Under the pieces are notes generated by a model, which did no database searches, was not told where the DNA came from, and saw nothing but the letters and a program-made list of their open reading frames with translations. The position numbers were made by a program, and so were the translations under genes. From Dethiosulfatarculus sandiegensis (lineage in GTDB: Bacteria > Desulfobacterota > Desulfarculia > Desulfarculales > Desulfarculaceae), in contig NZ_AZAC01000067.1 of the NCBI RefSeq assembly GCF_000931935.2, positions 62,001 to 126,000 on the forward strand: DNA of 64,000 bases, written 5' to 3'. Numbering within the stretch: the first letter of the stretch is position 1; every line of letters begins with the position of its first letter. Below are positions 7,327-17,336 of the stretch, piece after piece.

Positions 7327-9726
7327 TTAACTGACGTCAAGCATCTCCACCTGATCAGAGTATTTTCTGGTTTTATATTCAGTTATATTGCTAAGTTTGG
7401 CCGTTACTTCCGCCATTTTTCGGGTGTTTGCTAGTATGTTTTCCAAGTCCTTTTTGACCTGGTGATCAGGCTCAATATCTTCCAAGGCGGCTTCGCCCAG
7501 ATTAATAATGGCCTGTAGCGGTTGGTTAAGCTGATGACAGGTGACAGCGGCTGTCTCCATTGCCGCCTCCAGTTTGCCTTTGGCTACAATTTCTGCATGC
7601 GCCTGCTTGATGTTGGTTATGTCTTGGAAGCTGCTCAATATTGTTTTTTTGCCTTCCATTTCCATCAAAACCGCGCTTTTTAAAACCGGTATTTCTATGC
7701 CCTCTTTCGTTAACAATGATGTTTCTTCCATACGGATTTTTTCGCCATGGTCTGTTATCGGACAGCTGTCTTTTTTCTTTTTGCAAATGAAATGATGGCA
7801 TACTTTTCCCGTTACTTCCTGAATGGGAAGGCCTATCATTTTAAGGGCAAGGGGATTTGCGTATTTAATAATATGTGAATGGTAATCTACCATAATTATG
7901 CCGGTGTTAAGTTCATCCAGGATCTTGCGCAGGTTCCTCTCGTTTTGCCTGATTTTTCTTTCCAGGTTCCTTTGCTCGGTTATATCCCTGAAAAAAACCA
8001 CAATACCCAAGATGTTGCCCTGGGTGTTTTTAAAGGCAGTGGCGCTGATCTCCACCTCAAGAAGATCACCTTGTCTGGTATAACGTTTGGTGATGAAGTT
8101 CTTGACCGCCCCTCCCTGATTTATTGTTTTTAAAACCGCGGCAGTGGCATTTTGTTGATCCTTGGGCACGAAATTGATTTTTTGACCTTTCACTTCTGCC
8201 AATTTCCAGCCAAAAAGATGCTCAAAGGCCGGATTTAGATCTATTGCCAAACCGGACTGCCCATAGATGGCAATGGGGTCGGGTGAGGATTTAATCAATT
8301 CCCTGTAGCGCTCTTCACTTTGTCTCAGCTCTTCCCGGGAGTTTCTTTGTTGGGTGATATCCCTGAATACGGCAACGATTTCTTTGGTAGGTAAGCTGTA
8401 AACATAGTAGGCAATCCATTGGCTTTTGTCATTCAGGCTTTTCATAACAGGTGGAGGGAAAAGAGGTTGGTTCTCTAAATAGACTTTCCGCAAAACACTG
8501 AGAAATCTATCCAGATTCAGAGCTGAGACTGTTTGGGAAACCGGTTCTCCTCCGGCATGGCCCGGCTCCAGGTTGAACATTTGCAAAGCGGCCTTGTTTA
8601 TGAATTTGATTTCAAAGTCATCCTTATCAATAATTTTTTCCAGCATCATCACCCCATCATTCATGAGGTGGAACAGTTCGTTAAATCTTTTCCGACTCTC
8701 AGCCAGTGAATCCAGATTGCGGCTGTTCATCAGAGAAACAGAGACTATTTTCCCAAAAGCTGTGGCAAGACGCAGGTCGTTTTTTGAGAATCCTCCAGGT
8801 TTGTTGGCCAAGCCCATTACGCCGACTGTTTGGTTGTTCACCTTAAGCGGTGCAAACAGAACATTGTCCAGATCAACATGGCCGGACGGCATGAAATCCA
8901 TCCATTTGCTCTGCATGAAATTATTATCATAAACAACTTCACCTTTTTCATAGGCTACGGCCCGCAGACCTCTGATAGGCATGGGCAGTTCCGGGTCAAC
9001 AGAGCATTTGCGGTTTCCGGCTTCCAAAAACAGAACTTCATTTTCCTTTCCGTCTTCAGATAAAAGGGCAACGTATCCGGCTGTGGCATTAGTTAATTCT
9101 TTACATATGTTAAATACTTTTCTGGCCGCTTCGGGGAAATGGCGATACCTTAAGACCGCTTGGGCGCCGCTCAAAAGCGCTGTGATCTCCTGTTCTCTTT
9201 TCTGAGTTTCAGCCAGGGCAAGTCGAAGATTTTTTTCGGCCTGTTTTTTCTCGTAGATCTCCTGTTCCAGTTTTACGGTTCTCTGGTCAACCAGTTCTTC
9301 CAGGCGGGTTTGGTACTTTTTCAGCTCAATAGTGATCTTCCCCCTTTGAATTGCGTATTCAATAGACCTGATAAGCAGCCTTTTGCTTATCTCTGATTTA
9401 AAGAGATAGTCAGTTGCCCCTTGACGTATAGCCGTTTTCCCAAAAGAGTCATCCTCCACCCCGGTTAGCACTACTACAGGTGTGTCCCCACACTTTTTCA
9501 GAACTTCATTTAAGGTTTCCAAACCTTGACTGTCGGGCAGAGAAAGATCCAGCAGAACCAGATCAAAATTGTCACCGGCCAGGGCCTGTTTGCCCTCGGC
9601 CAGGGTGTCTGCCCAGGAGACTGCGTACTCTTCCTCATTGGCCGGAGATATCATTTCCTCAACCAAGAGAGCATATTGGCTTTCATCTTCTACTAACAAA
9701 ATTTTCCGGGCCTGGTTTTTCTGCAT
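7327..9726 (-). CDS. REC-GAF-PAS-PAS-PAS-DHp signalling protein without ATPase domain
   Basis: In order: a receiver (VEDES, Asp60 in LLLDLSLPD, TDYLFKS); a coiled coil at about 127-190; a GAF domain at about 195-345; and three PAS domains at about 355-715. The last PAS carries the motif GKVCHHFICKK..SCPITDHG. The protein ends with a DHp segment, AAVTCHQLNQPLQAIINLGE, that has the His and the typical QPL after it. The chain stops about 50 residues later, so no HATPase domain follows. It must be phosphorylated by, or pass phosphate to, another protein; the operon supplies two complete kinases and one degenerate one. Start ATG 9726 has a G-rich SD. Confidence 0.85.
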   Translation of the reverse strand: MQKNQARKILLVEDESQYALLVEEMISPANEEEYAVSWADTLAEGKQALAGDNFDLVLLDLSLPDSQGLETLNEVLKKCGDTPVVVLTGVEDDSFGKTAIRQGATDYLFKSEISKRLLIRSIEYAIQRGKITIELKKYQTRLEELVDQRTVKLEQEIYEKKQAEKNLRLALAETQKREQEITALLSGAQAVLRYRHFPEAARKVFNICKELTNATAGYVALLSEDGKENEVLFLEAGNRKCSVDPELPMPIRGLRAVAYEKGEVVYDNNFMQSKWMDFMPSGHVDLDNVLFAPLKVNNQTVGVMGLANKPGGFSKNDLRLATAFGKIVSVSLMNSRNLDSLAESRKRFNELFHLMNDGVMMLEKIIDKDDFEIKFINKAALQMFNLEPGHAGGEPVSQTVSALNLDRFLSVLRKVYLENQPLFPPPVMKSLNDKSQWIAYYVYSLPTKEIVAVFRDITQQRNSREELRQSEERYRELIKSSPDPIAIYGQSGLAIDLNPAFEHLFGWKLAEVKGQKINFVPKDQQNATAAVLKTINQGGAVKNFITKRYTRQGDLLEVEISATAFKNTQGNILGIVVFFRDITEQRNLERKIRQNERNLRKILDELNTGIIMVDYHSHIIKYANPLALKMIGLPIQEVTGKVCHHFICKKKKDSCPITDHGEKIRMEETSLLTKEGIEIPVLKSAVLMEMEGKKTILSSFQDITNIKQAHAEIVAKGKLEAAMETAAVTCHQLNQPLQAIINLGEAALEDIEPDHQVKKDLENILANTRKMAEVTAKLSNITEYKTRKYSDQVEMLDVS

Positions 9727-9813
9727 GGAAGAACACCCCCTTATATGCCTGCCCGTAAACAGCCTGCCAAGCGTATCAGCTGACCCTGAATAAGAAAACA
9801 GATGGAAACCGAG

Positions 9814-10806
9814 TTAAATTTGAAAGTTAAAATTATTTTTTCTGAATAATTCCAAACATATATCTACTATTTCCGGGTCATAGCACACGCCTTTTTTTTG
9901 CTCTATCTCTCCCAGGGCCTTGTTTACCCCCCTGCTGGGCCTGTAGGGGCGGTGAGAACACATCGCCTCCACCACATCGGCCACTGTAATTATTTTGGAT
10001 TCCACCAAAATCTCTGATCCGATCAAACCCTGGGGATAACCTGACCCGTCCAGCCTTTCATGGTGTTCAAGCACTATTCGACTGATGGGGCTTTCAAATT
10101 CGATTGGTTTCAGGATCTCATAACCCACCTGGGGGTGAGTGTGTATTACATCCAACTCAAGGGGGCTTAAGGAACCCGGTTTGGTAAGAAATTCAAGCGG
10201 TACATACACCTTGCCGATGTCGTGAATGGTTGCGGCCAAACGCACTGTATCTATGGTCTGCTCCTCCAGCCCCATGGCCCGGCCTATAGCCACTGACAAA
10301 AGGGCCACCCGTTGCTGATGGCCTGCTGTGTAAGCATCGCGGGATTCCACCAGCCTGGCCAAGGCAGCCACCATCTGCTCCAGGCTTTTACGCCAGCGTT
10401 TAAGATCTATTACCTCACGCTCACTTATAATGAAATTGTGATATCTGATTGACTGTTCCAGAGCCTCGGCCATGTCTCGAGGCGGGCATGGCTTGGTTAA
10501 AAAACGAAAAACCTGTCCTTGATTTACAGCCTTGGTGGCAGTGTGAATGTCTGCAAAACCTGTGAGCATAATCCGCACCACATCAGGGTGATTTTGTTTT
10601 ACGGTTTTTAAAAAATGAACCCCATCCATTTCGGGCATGCGATAATCAGATACCACAACCGCATAAGGACCTTCACTGTCCAGTTTTTCCAAGCCCTGTT
10701 TGCCGCTGGTGGCGATATCCAGGTTGAACTGTTTTTTCAGCCTTCTCTGGAAAGAAAGAAGAATCTGTTCTTCATCGTCAACCAAAAGGACTTTATTATT
10801 GGCCAT
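9814..10806 (-). CDS. response regulator with HD-GYP phosphodiesterase domain
   Basis: Receiver (LLVDDEEQ, Asp in VVVSDYRMPEMDG, FLTKPCP) followed by a linker helix and a complete HD-GYP domain: H in YTAGHQQRV, HD in ATIHDIGKVYVP, HTHPQVGYEIL, HHERLDGSGYP and DVVEAMCSHRPYRPS. The family hydrolyses cyclic-di-GMP to pGpG or GMP, so this is the clearest output enzyme of the operon. ATG 10806 is chosen because AGGGGG lies just before it; an upstream in-frame codon at 10830 has no such site. The REC domain is closely similar to that of the divergent gene at 19647, whose HD-GYP domain is dead. Confidence 0.93.
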   Translation of the reverse strand: MANNKVLLVDDEEQILLSFQRRLKKQFNLDIATSGKQGLEKLDSEGPYAVVVSDYRMPEMDGVHFLKTVKQNHPDVVRIMLTGFADIHTATKAVNQGQVFRFLTKPCPPRDMAEALEQSIRYHNFIISEREVIDLKRWRKSLEQMVAALARLVESRDAYTAGHQQRVALLSVAIGRAMGLEEQTIDTVRLAATIHDIGKVYVPLEFLTKPGSLSPLELDVIHTHPQVGYEILKPIEFESPISRIVLEHHERLDGSGYPQGLIGSEILVESKIITVADVVEAMCSHRPYRPSRGVNKALGEIEQKKGVCYDPEIVDICLELFRKNNFNFQI

Positions 10807-10879
10807 TTCTGCCCCCTTCTTTAGCTGCAAGCCAGGCAGGCTTTTTTGAGGGCCGCCAGCCGGTCGGTAAACGGATTTA

Positions 10880-13264
10880 TTACTCCACCGGAAGTTGGAT
10901 TATAAAACTGGTTCCCTTGCCGATTTCGGTTTCCACTTCTATGTTCCCCCCGTGTTTCTCCACCACAATGGCATTCACCAGGGCCAGACCCTGACCTGTT
11001 CCCTTGCCCACTTCTTTGGTCGTGAAGAAAGGATCGAAAATTCTGGGGAGAATCTCTTCGGGAATACCGGGGCCGTTATCGGTTATCTTTATTTCGATAG
11101 TTTGACCAAGCCGTTGGGTTTTGATGTGAATTAACCCTTTCTCTTTGGGATTTTCACCCAGCACTTGGGAAATTGCCTGGGCCGCATTGACTATGAGGTT
11201 TAAAATGGCTTGGTTCAGAGGGGCTGCATAGCCTTCCAGATAGGGCAGGTCCTGATCCAGTTGAGTCTTTACATCTGCGTAATATTTCCATTCATTTCTG
11301 GAAACGGTAATGGCATGCTCCAGGGCGTTGTTAACGTCAATAGGAGCTTTATGGTCCGTACCCGGGTGTGAGAAGTAACGCATGGAGCTTACAATCGCCG
11401 AGATTCGCTCAATTCCTTCCAAACAACCATCCAGGGCATCCTTTATATCAATGGAGAGACCTTGGAAGTCTTCTTTGGCACACAATACGGGGTTGCCGTT
11501 TTTGGATGAGGCTGTGGAGTTTTCATGAGGCTTGTCGTCATTGGATTCAGGTGAAGAAACGGCCGTGCCGAAAACGTTTTCAAAGGCCTCTCCTAAAAAT
11601 TCTATATTATTATGGATGTATTGTGTGGGGGTGTTTATTTCATGGGCAATACCGGCCGCCAGTTGGCCGATGGCGTCCAGGCGTTGGGCCTTGATTAATT
11701 GAGCCGCCATACGTTTGCGCTCGGTTATATCTACAACTACACCAACGATGCCCAGAGGATTGTTGTCACTGTCATGGAAAACGGCCTTATTAATTATTAC
11801 ATCGAGTTGTTTATTTTTACCGGAGATTATTTTAGCCTCATAAATTTGTGATTTCCGGTTTTTCCAAAGCGCCTGATCTGTTTGATAGTGTTTATCGGCC
11901 AATTCCTGTGGAGCCAGGTCAAAGCTGTTGAGCCCCAGAATTTCTGATTTTTCTTTTCCATACATTTGGGCAAAGGCGCGGTTGCAGTCTGTGAATTTTC
12001 CTTGGGTGTTTTTTAAATAGACCGGATAAGGTATGGCCTCCACCAGGGCGCGCATAAAATCAACCTGTTCGCTTAAGCGGCGCTGAGCCTTTTTCAAGGC
12101 TGAAATATCCCGAGCCACATGCACACTGGCATATACTTTGCCATCTGAATCCTTAAGTGGTGAGGCGGTAAGCAAAAGGTCTGAGTTCAGGCTTTTTTCC
12201 GTCATTTCCGCCATATGGTGGGCGCCGTCTTTCAGCATTTGCAGGTGAGGGCAGTTTTCCGGGATAGATTTTGATTCGTGAAGCAGTTGAAAGCATTTTT
12301 GCCCAACTAAAAGTCTGGGAGTGGTTTTCAGATGGGCAGCCACTGCCTGGTTGGCCCGGATGATGTTGAAGTTTTGATCCACGATCATAATCAGGTCGGG
12401 CACCGCATCAAAGGTGCTTTCCCATTGGTTTTTGGCTTTTTCCAGCTCTTTTGTACGCTTGCCCACTTCCTGTTCCAGCTTTTGCCTGGATTTTTCCAAA
12501 AAGACCTGAGCCTCTTTTATTTGGGTTATATCCAGAAAACTTTCCAGAAAATGTTTTTTACCGTTTAGATTAATAGTGGCAACAGTTTTAAGAATTGGCA
12601 GGAGTGAACCGTCAGAGCAGATAAGTTCCCTTTCCGACCGGTCCACTGTTTTTGAGGTTTTATCAAGAGGGCATTTCCCCTCTAAAATGGGGCAGACAAA
12701 TTCATGACAAATCCTGCCTATAACCTCTTCGCGGGTTTTGCCTATCATGGCCAAGGCCGCGGGATTGGTCTCCACAATGGTATGTCCCTCGGGATCAATT
12801 ACAAATATGCCGACCTGCACGGAATCAAGGATGGCCTTTTGTCTTTGTTCACTTTCCTTAAGCCTTTCTTCGGTATGTTTACGCTCCACCGCGTAGCGCA
12901 TACTTCGGAGTAGTAGACCTGGAAGAACCTCTTCTTTAAGTAAAAATTCCTGAGCCCCCGCCTCCAGGGCCCGCTGGGCAAACCTCTCCTCCCTCTGTCC
13001 GGTCAAAACCAGTATGGGCAATTCCTTGTTATAAGCGCGAAGCCGTTGAACGGTCTCAAGGCCGGAACTGTCCGGTAAATGAAGATCCAATATGGCCAGG
13101 TCAAACGCCTCGTTGTTATCAAGCAGTTCAAAGGCTTCTTTAAGGGTGGTTGCGTGTTGGATTTGATAATTTAGCTTCCCCGTCTGCTTTAAGATGTCCG
13201 TAATCAGTTCTTTGAACTGATAATCGTCTTCCACCACCAAGGTTTTAAGGACCGACTCACCCAT
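10880..13264 (-). CDS. sensor histidine kinase REC-PAS-PAS-PAS-DHp-HATPase
   Basis: The 794-residue protein starts with a receiver (VEDDY, Asp60 in [16 protein letters not shown]). Three PAS domains follow at about 140-515. The first contains [19 protein letters not shown] and the second [21 protein letters not shown], the Cys-containing PAS type also seen in three neighbours. The kinase core is complete: H-box [17 protein letters not shown]-box [12 protein letters not shown]1 [12 protein letters not shown]-box FDPFFTTKE and G2 [10 protein letters not shown]. It is cytoplasmic, without membrane segments. Its ATG overlaps the end of the upstream kinase by 8 bases, and the HD-GYP regulator follows 73 bases downstream as a plausible phosphate acceptor. 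Confidence 0.93.
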   Translation of the reverse strand: MGESVLKTLVVEDDYQFKELITDILKQTGKLNYQIQHATTLKEAFELLDNNEAFDLAILDLHLPDSSGLETVQRLRAYNKELPILVLTGQREERFAQRALEAGAQEFLLKEEVLPGLLLRSMRYAVERKHTEERLKESEQRQKAILDSVQVGIFVIDPEGHTIVETNPAALAMIGKTREEVIGRICHEFVCPILEGKCPLDKTSKTVDRSERELICSDGSLLPILKTVATINLNGKKHFLESFLDITQIKEAQVFLEKSRQKLEQEVGKRTKELEKAKNQWESTFDAVPDLIMIVDQNFNIIRANQAVAAHLKTTPRLLVGQKCFQLLHESKSIPENCPHLQMLKDGAHHMAEMTEKSLNSDLLLTASPLKDSDGKVYASVHVARDISALKKAQRRLSEQVDFMRALVEAIPYPVYLKNTQGKFTDCNRAFAQMYGKEKSEILGLNSFDLAPQELADKHYQTDQALWKNRKSQIYEAKIISGKNKQLDVIINKAVFHDSDNNPLGIVGVVVDITERKRMAAQLIKAQRLDAIGQLAAGIAHEINTPTQYIHNNIEFLGEAFENVFGTAVSSPESNDDKPHENSTASSKNGNPVLCAKEDFQGLSIDIKDALDGCLEGIERISAIVSSMRYFSHPGTDHKAPIDVNNALEHAITVSRNEWKYYADVKTQLDQDLPYLEGYAAPLNQAILNLIVNAAQAISQVLGENPKEKGLIHIKTQRLGQTIEIKITDNGPGIPEEILPRIFDPFFTTKEVGKGTGQGLALVNAIVVEKHGGNIEVETEIGKGTSFIIQLPVE

Positions 13265-15512
13265 TATTGTTTCCCTTATCGAGCATTTGGCGCACTACCT
13301 CGGCCAATTCATGTTCATAAAGCGGTTTTAATAAAATCGCCCGCACCCCGAATTCTTTGTATTTTTCCGCTTCATCATCTTTATTAAAACCCGTACAAAG
13401 CAATATGGGTATTTCCGGCCGGAGTTTGCTTATCTCCCGGGCCAATTGGGTTCCAATCATTTTGGGCATGGTGTAATCGGTAATGACCAAATCGAATCCA
13501 TTTGGATTTTCCTGAAATGACTTAAGCGCCTCCCGGCTGCTGGTAAAGCCGGTGACCCGGTATCCCAGCCGGGGCAGCATCTGGGTGGCGACATCAACCA
13601 GAAGTTCTTCATCATCCACAAAGAGAATTCTTTCCCCTTGCCCCAAAGAAATTTTTTCTTTTGTGGGAACCTTGGCCGCCTCCTGACTTATGCTGGGAAT
13701 CAATATGGTAAAGCTTGTGCCTTTTCCGCTTTCCGATGAGACGCTTATATCTCCTCCCATTCCCTTGACAATGCCGTGCACCACAGCCAGACCCAGTCCG
13801 GTTCCTTCGTGGCTTTCCTTGGTGGTGAAATAGGGCTCGAAGATGCGTTCCTTTAACTTCTCTTCAATCCCATGGCCTGTGTCGCTTATGATGATATAGA
13901 CATAGTTTCCGGGCCTCAGGTCCGGTTTCAGGTTTGCCTCGGCTGCATTCAGAGACCTTAATCCCACTTCAATAGTGAGTACGCCGGCGTTTTCACCCAT
14001 GGCATGGCCCGCGTTGGTGCAGAGGTTCATTACGATCTGGTGGATCTGGCCGGGGTCTCCAAGGACATTTCCCGGATCGGAGATGATGTCCTGCCTGATT
14101 TCTATGCTGCTGGGCATGGAAGCCCTCACCAGTTTGACGGCTTCCTTGACAACAGGCGAAATGTTAAGCGGTTTGGGCTCTTTTTCCGAGTGACGGCTGA
14201 AGGCCAGAATTTGTTTGATCAGATTCCTTGCCCTGAGGCTGGCCTTTACCACCATATCCAGATTACGCCGAGCCATGCCTTGATCTTCCAACTGATGCAT
14301 GGCCAAGTTTACGTAGCCGATCATGGCGGCCAGAATATTGTTGAAATCATGGGCAATTCCTCCGGCCAGAGAACCGGCGGCCTCCATTTTTTGGGCCTGA
14401 CGCAGGTTTTTCTCCAACAGGCTCTTTTCTTGAGTTGCCTTGTGTCTGTCTATGGCCAGGGCGTAAAGCGAGGCTAATTGCTCTATGGCATTCAAGTCTC
14501 TTAGTTCATAATCCCTTTTTGCGTTGGCCAGGATTATCTGGCCTATTATCTTGTCTGTACTTCGAACCGGAACCTGCAGGTATTTTCCGATCTTTTCGTG
14601 CCTAATGGGCAGGGAAGCCAGCTCTCCGGCCTCCGGCGCCTGGTTTTTAAAACAGGATTTGGCAGAGCTAAGGTAATTGAGGGACTTTTCATTGCCTTTT
14701 ATTGGCTCTTGGGCAGAGAAACAGATGCTCTTTTCTTGCTGGCTATTTGGCGAGTCGTTTGGAATGGGGTGATTCTTGGTGTGAAAAGAAGTCTGATGTG
14801 TCAACTCGTTGAGCGCTACGATCAGGCCGCTTGAACTGCCTGTAAGGGTCAAGGCATATTGCAAAACCTTTTCGGTCACCGGTGAGAGGTTTTCTGCCAG
14901 GTTTATGATTTCCCTGGAAAGAAACGCCAGATCCGTATTAACCTGCAACTCTCGTTTAAGGGCTTCTTCGGCCTTTTTTCTGTCTGTGATTTCGTGGGCA
15001 TAGATGTTAATATGATCTGCGTCTTTAACCGGAGAGAAGGTGGTTATATAGGTACGTAGCCCGCATTGGAGTTCCAGGTTGTTTCTAAGCCCCGACTCGT
15101 AAACAGAAGCGGTAAAATCTTTCCACTCTGAAGGGACCTCCTCGTCCACTTCTACTCCCCAGGTTTCAAGCACTGGCTGTGATGCGTTATTTGCATAGAG
15201 CAGTTTGCCTCCTTTGCTTATCCTTAGAACGGGATGTGGATTTTGGGCGGGAAACCTGGCCAGGGCGCGAATGGTTTCTTCGGCCTGTTTCCGCTCCTTA
15301 AGGGCGCTTTTCAATTGCAGGTTGGTTTGCTCAAGATCACTGGTTCGCTGGGCTACTCGGTCTTCCAGCTCCATGCTCAGAGCCAGTAATCCACGGCTGG
15401 TCTCCTCCAGCTCAGCCCGCAGGTCTGCTATGGTTTCCCTGGCCAGATTCAATTCTTCCCTAAGATTCTTGGCGCGAAAGTGGGATTCATTTTTCTTAAA
15501 GAAACCAATCAT
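13257..15512 (-). CDS. hybrid histidine kinase PAS-GAF-DHp-HATPase-REC with N-terminal coiled coil
   Basis: ATG 15512 overlaps the stop of the RsbT-RsbX fusion gene by 4 bases (ATGA). Residues 1-95 are a long coiled coil including LRAELEETSRGLLALSMELE; I recall similar segments in kinases linked to RsbRST modules. A PAS domain follows (about 90-190) and a GAF domain (about 210-370). The kinase core is complete: GGIAHDFNNILAAMIGY, MNLCTNAGHAM, IISDTGHGIEE, EPYFTTKESHEGTGLGLAVV. The C-terminal receiver has VDDEELL, Asp in LVITDYTMPK and a Lys in AILLKPL. It is soluble. Its position directly after the stressosome genes makes it the best candidate for the immediate target of RsbT-type signalling. 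Confidence 0.92.
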   Translation of the reverse strand: MIGFFKKNESHFRAKNLREELNLARETIADLRAELEETSRGLLALSMELEDRVAQRTSDLEQTNLQLKSALKERKQAEETIRALARFPAQNPHPVLRISKGGKLLYANNASQPVLETWGVEVDEEVPSEWKDFTASVYESGLRNNLELQCGLRTYITTFSPVKDADHINIYAHEITDRKKAEEALKRELQVNTDLAFLSREIINLAENLSPVTEKVLQYALTLTGSSSGLIVALNELTHQTSFHTKNHPIPNDSPNSQQEKSICFSAQEPIKGNEKSLNYLSSAKSCFKNQAPEAGELASLPIRHEKIGKYLQVPVRSTDKIIGQIILANAKRDYELRDLNAIEQLASLYALAIDRHKATQEKSLLEKNLRQAQKMEAAGSLAGGIAHDFNNILAAMIGYVNLAMHQLEDQGMARRNLDMVVKASLRARNLIKQILAFSRHSEKEPKPLNISPVVKEAVKLVRASMPSSIEIRQDIISDPGNVLGDPGQIHQIVMNLCTNAGHAMGENAGVLTIEVGLRSLNAAEANLKPDLRPGNYVYIIISDTGHGIEEKLKERIFEPYFTTKESHEGTGLGLAVVHGIVKGMGGDISVSSESGKGTSFTILIPSISQEAAKVPTKEKISLGQGERILFVDDEELLVDVATQMLPRLGYRVTGFTSSREALKSFQENPNGFDLVITDYTMPKMIGTQLAREISKLRPEIPILLCTGFNKDDEAEKYKEFGVRAILLKPLYEHELAEVVRQMLDKGNNNG

Positions 15513-16552
15513 AGGGATTTGCCTCTCACCACCAGCACCGTGGCGTCGTCGTGTTCCTTGGCCAGTGAGTCGAGAAGTTGTTTGGCCATGTTGGGAGCGC
15601 TTTGCTCCCACAACCCTGGATAATCGCGCCAATTCCAATGACTGCTGAGGCCGTCTGAATGCATGACAATTCCATGCTTGGCGCTCCATGGGTGTTTGAC
15701 AACCGATGGATTAGGGGCTCGTCGCCCCAAAACTCCCCTTAAAACAGGGATTTCCATTTTTTCTTCAGCGCCGTAGGCTTTTATTGATATGTTGCCAATG
15801 GACGCCAGGATTACCGACCCCGGATTCCAGGAAAAGCGGGCCAGCGCCATTACCACCCCCCTGGTTGCCAAACACTGGCGGTTTACTCCCATAAAAATTT
15901 GCGAAATGTTATTGTCGTAATGATTCTCCAGGTAATTCAGGGCCTTTTGTGTGGCCCGGTGAGCATACTGGCCATGACCCAGTCCATCGATCACCGCTGC
16001 CAGGGCGCCGTTTGGCCATTTTTTTATGAAAAAACCGTCACCATTAAATTTCGAGCCGTTTAAGGCCTTTGTGGCCACGCCAAATGTGCTTAAAGCGTCT
16101 TTTGCCGCCTGCTCAATTGGCCTGGTGAACTTTCGGGCTATCAAAAGGGTTTGGGAGGGCTGTTTTGAGGTGGAGTTGATTTTAACTTCATCCATAAGGC
16201 GGTTAACGGTTCCCAGTCCATATCCAAGCTGATTTTTGGAAGAAAAACCGTCCGACATGGCAAGCTCTATGTCTTTGATTCCCGGCCCTTGATCACGCGA
16301 CTCAATTTGGATTCCCTGAATGGCCCCCTGCTCGATTCGTTTGAAAACAATTTCACCTTCTTGAGCATGGACCGCAAGGTTTTCCGCCAGCTCGCTGGTG
16401 ACCAGCACCAATTCCTCCCTTGCCTTGGCTGTGAACCCAACCTGTTTCGCCATGGCTCGCACCAGGGCCCTGGCCGCCATTTTGCCTCCCTGGCGGGTGA
16501 TTCTGATCTTTTGGAATCTTAGAATCCTTGGTTTTTCTCTTAGCTCAGCCAC
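15509..16552 (-). CDS. RsbT-like kinase domain fused to RsbX/SpoIIE-type PP2C phosphatase
   Basis: The N-terminal third is an RsbT/RsbW-type GHKL domain: EELVLVTSELAENLAVHA (N-box), ESRDQGPGIKDIELAM (G1) and GYGLGTVNRLMDE (G2). The C-terminal two thirds are a PP2C-type phosphatase like RsbX: GDGFFI, AVIDGLGHGQYAHRA, ILASIGNISIKAYG, GIVMHSDGLSSH and DDATVLVVRG, with the metal-binding Asp residues present. In Bacillus, RsbT phosphorylates RsbS and RsbR, and RsbX removes those phosphates, so the fusion joins opposing activities. The start is uncertain. GTG 16552 overlaps the end of rsbT and keeps the first beta strand (RILRFQKIRI); ATG 16483 has a much better SD (GGGAGG) but would lose that strand. 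Confidence 0.88.
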   Translation of the reverse strand: MAELREKPRILRFQKIRITRQGGKMAARALVRAMAKQVGFTAKAREELVLVTSELAENLAVHAQEGEIVFKRIEQGAIQGIQIESRDQGPGIKDIELAMSDGFSSKNQLGYGLGTVNRLMDEVKINSTSKQPSQTLLIARKFTRPIEQAAKDALSTFGVATKALNGSKFNGDGFFIKKWPNGALAAVIDGLGHGQYAHRATQKALNYLENHYDNNISQIFMGVNRQCLATRGVVMALARFSWNPGSVILASIGNISIKAYGAEEKMEIPVLRGVLGRRAPNPSVVKHPWSAKHGIVMHSDGLSSHWNWRDYPGLWEQSAPNMAKQLLDSLAKEHDDATVLVVRGKSL

Positions 16553-16950
16553 TTGCTTATACAAATCCTGGTGCCTTGGCCGGGTTTGCTCTCCAATTTC
16601 ATTTCATCCATCAGGCGTTTGGCCCCCGGTAGCCCCAGTCCCAGACCGCCGCCGGTGGTGAATCCCAATTCCATAGCTTGATCAACATCTGCTATTCCCG
16701 GCCCGTTGTCGGTAAAAATCAATGTGATGCCTTTATGTTCCGTATTTCTGGTGGATTCCAGGGTCATTAATCCTGTACCCGCAAACCGATGGACATTCCG
16801 AGCCAGCTCTGATGCGGCGGTTACAATCCTGGTAGTGTCCGTTACTCCAAATCCAATTTCCTGAGCTGCTATGCGCACGGCTTTGCGCACTTCCACAATA
16901 TCCCCTTCACATTCCAGGTTGACTTGTTTTTGATGAAAGGATTGGTTCAC
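16540..16950 (-). CDS. rsbT: stressosome switch kinase RsbT
   Basis: A 136-residue GHKL serine/threonine kinase of normal RsbT length. AASELARNVHRFAG is the N-box, IFTDNGPGIADVDQAM the G1 box and GGGLGLGLPGAKRLMDEM the G2 region. GTG 16950 is chosen because AGGAGG lies 7 bases before it. It follows rsbS by 17 bases and overlaps the fusion gene downstream. In the canonical system RsbT phosphorylates RsbS and RsbR, leaves the stressosome and binds the N-terminal domain of RsbU. No RsbU is encoded in the window, so its partner must be another protein, probably one of the adjacent kinases. Confidence 0.93.
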   Translation of the reverse strand: MNQSFHQKQVNLECEGDIVEVRKAVRIAAQEIGFGVTDTTRIVTAASELARNVHRFAGTGLMTLESTRNTEHKGITLIFTDNGPGIADVDQAMELGFTTGGGLGLGLPGAKRLMDEMKLESKPGQGTRICISKWLS

Positions 16951-16967
16951 GGTCAAGCCTCCTGGAA

Positions 16968-17321
16968 TTAGTAGGCAAAAAGGGCAAAGGCCCTATCCAT
17001 GTTAAGTGAAGTCTCCAGTTTTCCCAGGGTGACCCCCAATTGGGTGGCGGTTATGGCTACGCTGGGGCGCATACCGCAAATAATGGTGCGGCCTCCCATA
17101 AGGTCCACCATTTGACCTGTTTCAACTATTGTGCGGGCAAAAAATGAATCCAAAGTCTCAACAGTTGATATGTCCAGAATGAGCCCTTTCACCGTATTGT
17201 TTTCCATTACATCCAGCACCCTGGTTTGCAGGGTGTTGATTGTTTCATCGTCTGGCTCAGGCGGGACAGTGACTGTCAGGATATCTCGAATTTTCTGAAC
17301 CGAAATGCTTTCAATCGACAT
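16968..17321 (-). CDS. rsbS: stressosome scaffold RsbS (STAS)
   Basis: A single 117-residue STAS domain. ISTVETLDSFFARTI carries Ser59, the same number as the RsbS serine phosphorylated by RsbT in Bacillus. GLILDIS precedes it, and RPSVAITATQLGVTL matches the RsbS C-terminal helix. The start ATG 17321 has AGGAGA upstream. It lies directly between rsbR and rsbT, the standard R-S-T order. Confidence 0.95.
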   Translation of the reverse strand: MSIESISVQKIRDILTVTVPPEPDDETINTLQTRVLDVMENNTVKGLILDISTVETLDSFFARTIVETGQMVDLMGGRTIICGMRPSVAITATQLGVTLGKLETSLNMDRAFALFAY

Positions 17322-17336
17322 GGAGATGTCTCCTGT

